Shown: one piece after another, positions 6,941 through 7,819 of the stretch | How the letters are laid out: every line of letters begins with the position of its first letter | Position numbering within the stretch: the stretch's first letter is position 1 | From: Anaerolineae bacterium | GTDB lineage: Bacteria > Chloroflexota > Anaerolineae > Aggregatilineales > UBA3940 | Reading direction: 5' to 3' | DNA: 7,819 bases | Assembly (NCBI GenBank): GCA_016926985.1 | Contig: JAFGNO010000150.1 | Span: 1-7,819 of the forward strand | The notes under the pieces: generated by a model | Told to the model about the DNA's origin: nothing | Database searches by the model: none | Seen by the model: the letters and a program-made list of their open reading frames with translations, nothing else | Program-made: the position numbers and the translations under genes

Positions 6941-7578
6941 AGAAGAAGAAACGCACTGCCCTGGTATTCTTTGCAGCATCGCTGATCCTGCTGCTGGTGC
7001 TGCTGCTGGTGACCGGAGTCCTTCAGGCTTACGTGGTTCTGCCACTGCTGCGGCTATTTGGCATCATTACGACGTTCATCAACCTGCTGCCACAGCCCAT
7101 CTTATGGGCCATTTTCCTGGCGACATCGCTGTTGATCGCCTTTCGCACACTGGCGATTGGCTCGCTGCGTCCCCAATCCACCGGGACCGGCAGAGGCGAC
7201 TCGCCGGGCCGGGTCACCGATTTATCCATCTGGGTAGAGAAAGCCCGCCGTGACTTCATGCGACGGCACCTGATCCGCCATCTCCTGGATATTACACTGC
7301 AGGCCTATGGGCAGGAGAAGCTGACCTGGTGGCAGGCTGCCAGGCTGCTGGAGCGAAATGACCTTGACCTGCCCGAAGGCGTCCGGAACAGCCTTCTCCA
7401 CGGGCTGGAGCACAATGGAATCCCGGCTAACAGCAACCGCAACCCAATTACAGCCCTGATCCGGCGGGTAAGACGTCCGAACGGGAGAACCACTGACCAG
7501 GCCCAATACACGGATATTGAAGACATTGTTGTACACCTTGAAAACAAACTGGGGATATCACATGGAGATCGGGTTTAG
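6937..7578 (+). CDS. Two-helix membrane protein of unknown function in the MoxR cluster
   Basis: This 213-residue protein starts with a run of four lysines (MKKKKR). It has two predicted membrane helices, about residues 8-32 (very Leu/Val rich) and 52-74, which place both ends in the cytoplasm. The rest is a soluble cytoplasmic region of about 135 residues. Its first part (97-140) looks helical and charged (WVEKARRDFMRRHLIRHLLD), followed by WWQAARLLERNDLDLPEGVR. I do not recognise a named family. Its position between a DUF4129 gene and a moxR-like gene matches the small membrane proteins often found in such clusters. It overlaps the DUF4129 gene by 4 bases (ATGA) and the MoxR gene by 17 bases, so all three are almost certainly made from one mRNA in coupled fashion. 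A role as membrane partner of the MoxR ATPase is inference only. Confidence 0.85.
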   Translation: MKKKKRTALVFFAASLILLLVLLLVTGVLQAYVVLPLLRLFGIITTFINLLPQPILWAIFLATSLLIAFRTLAIGSLRPQSTGTGRGDSPGRVTDLSIWVEKARRDFMRRHLIRHLLDITLQAYGQEKLTWWQAARLLERNDLDLPEGVRNSLLHGLEHNGIPANSNRNPITALIRRVRRPNGRTTDQAQYTDIEDIVVHLENKLGISHGDRV

Positions 7579-7819
7579 CGAAATAAAGAACCTCTCTGAT
7601 CGCATCCTGGACGAGGTCGAGCGGGCGATCATCGGCAAGCGAGAGCTGCTGGCGGATGTGCTGGCTGCTGTCCTTGCCGACGGGCACGTGCTGCTGGAGG
7701 ACTTCCCCGGGCTGGGGAAAACCATGCTGGCGAAAAGCTTCGCGACCGCACTGGGGCTGGATTTCAAACGGATCCAGTTCACGCCCGACCTGCTGCCCGG
7801 CGACATCACCGGCGGCTAC
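7562..7819 (+). CDS. MoxR-family AAA+ ATPase, N-terminal part (3' end outside window)
   Basis: The first 86 residues of a MoxR-type AAA+ ATPase are present and the frame is still open at the last base. The residues read MEIGFSEIKNLSDRILDEVE, then the family's IIGKRELL (23-30), then HVLLEDFPGLGKT (42-54), which contains the Walker A loop ending in GKT. RIQFTPDLLPGDITGG (70-85), a hallmark of MoxR proteins, follows. MoxR ATPases are thought to act as chaperones that help assemble or insert metal into partner proteins, often with VWA or DUF58 proteins encoded nearby. GGGGA (7551-7555) lies 6 bases before the ATG, supporting this start. The start overlaps the end of the preceding gene by 17 bases in a different frame. 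Walker B, sensor and lid regions lie beyond the window, so completeness cannot be judged. Confidence 0.95.
   Translation, partial: MEIGFSEIKNLSDRILDEVERAIIGKRELLADVLAAVLADGHVLLEDFPGLGKTMLAKSFATALGLDFKRIQFTPDLLPGDITGGY

Overview
The window is a densely packed bacterial chromosome segment with G+C clearly above half. Every confident gene lies on the + strand. Three things fit a Chloroflexota (Anaerolineae-like) bacterium: fused dipeptide-type permeases, two full-length Opp/Dpp ATPases, and a DUF4129-MoxR cluster. This placement is an inference from gene style; no rRNA or other marker gene is present to fix it.

Region 1 (1-5408) is an Opp/Dpp-family (peptide/nickel-type) ABC importer locus. It holds the C-terminal end of a DppC/OppC-type permease (1-623, cut by the window edge), an OppD/DppD-type ATPase (628-1587), an OppF/DppF-type ATPase (1604-2641), an intrinsic terminator (2686-2721), and an 886-residue permease (2748-5408). 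The large permease joins an OppB-like and an OppC-like half in one chain. Its OppC half carries about 185 extra residues predicted to lie outside the membrane. The truncated first permease closely matches the C-terminal part of the 886-residue protein, so two related permeases flank one pair of ATPases. No substrate-binding protein is in the window, and the substrate cannot be read from the sequence.

Region 2 (5409-6079) has a 78-residue two-helix membrane protein of unknown function (5475-5711), then 368 bases with no confident gene. On the minus strand this stretch holds a weakly supported 63-codon ORF with a good Shine-Dalgarno sequence (5914 to 5723), preceded by a terminator-like hairpin (5952 to 5929). 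On the plus strand it holds weak promoter-like sequences upstream of the next gene.

Region 3 (6080-7819) starts a translationally coupled operon: a four-helix DUF4129 protein (6080-6940), an unrecognised two-helix membrane protein (6937-7578, 4-bp ATGA overlap), and the first 86 residues of a MoxR-family AAA+ ATPase (7562 to the window end, 17-bp overlap). Such clusters usually continue with a DUF58 protein and sometimes a transglutaminase-like membrane protein. They are thought to act as envelope-associated chaperone or maturation systems, but the function is poorly defined.

There are no tRNA or rRNA genes, insertion sequences or CRISPR arrays in the window. The most unusual items are the fused, ectodomain-bearing permease, its duplication around a shared ATPase pair, and the terminator inside the transporter locus.
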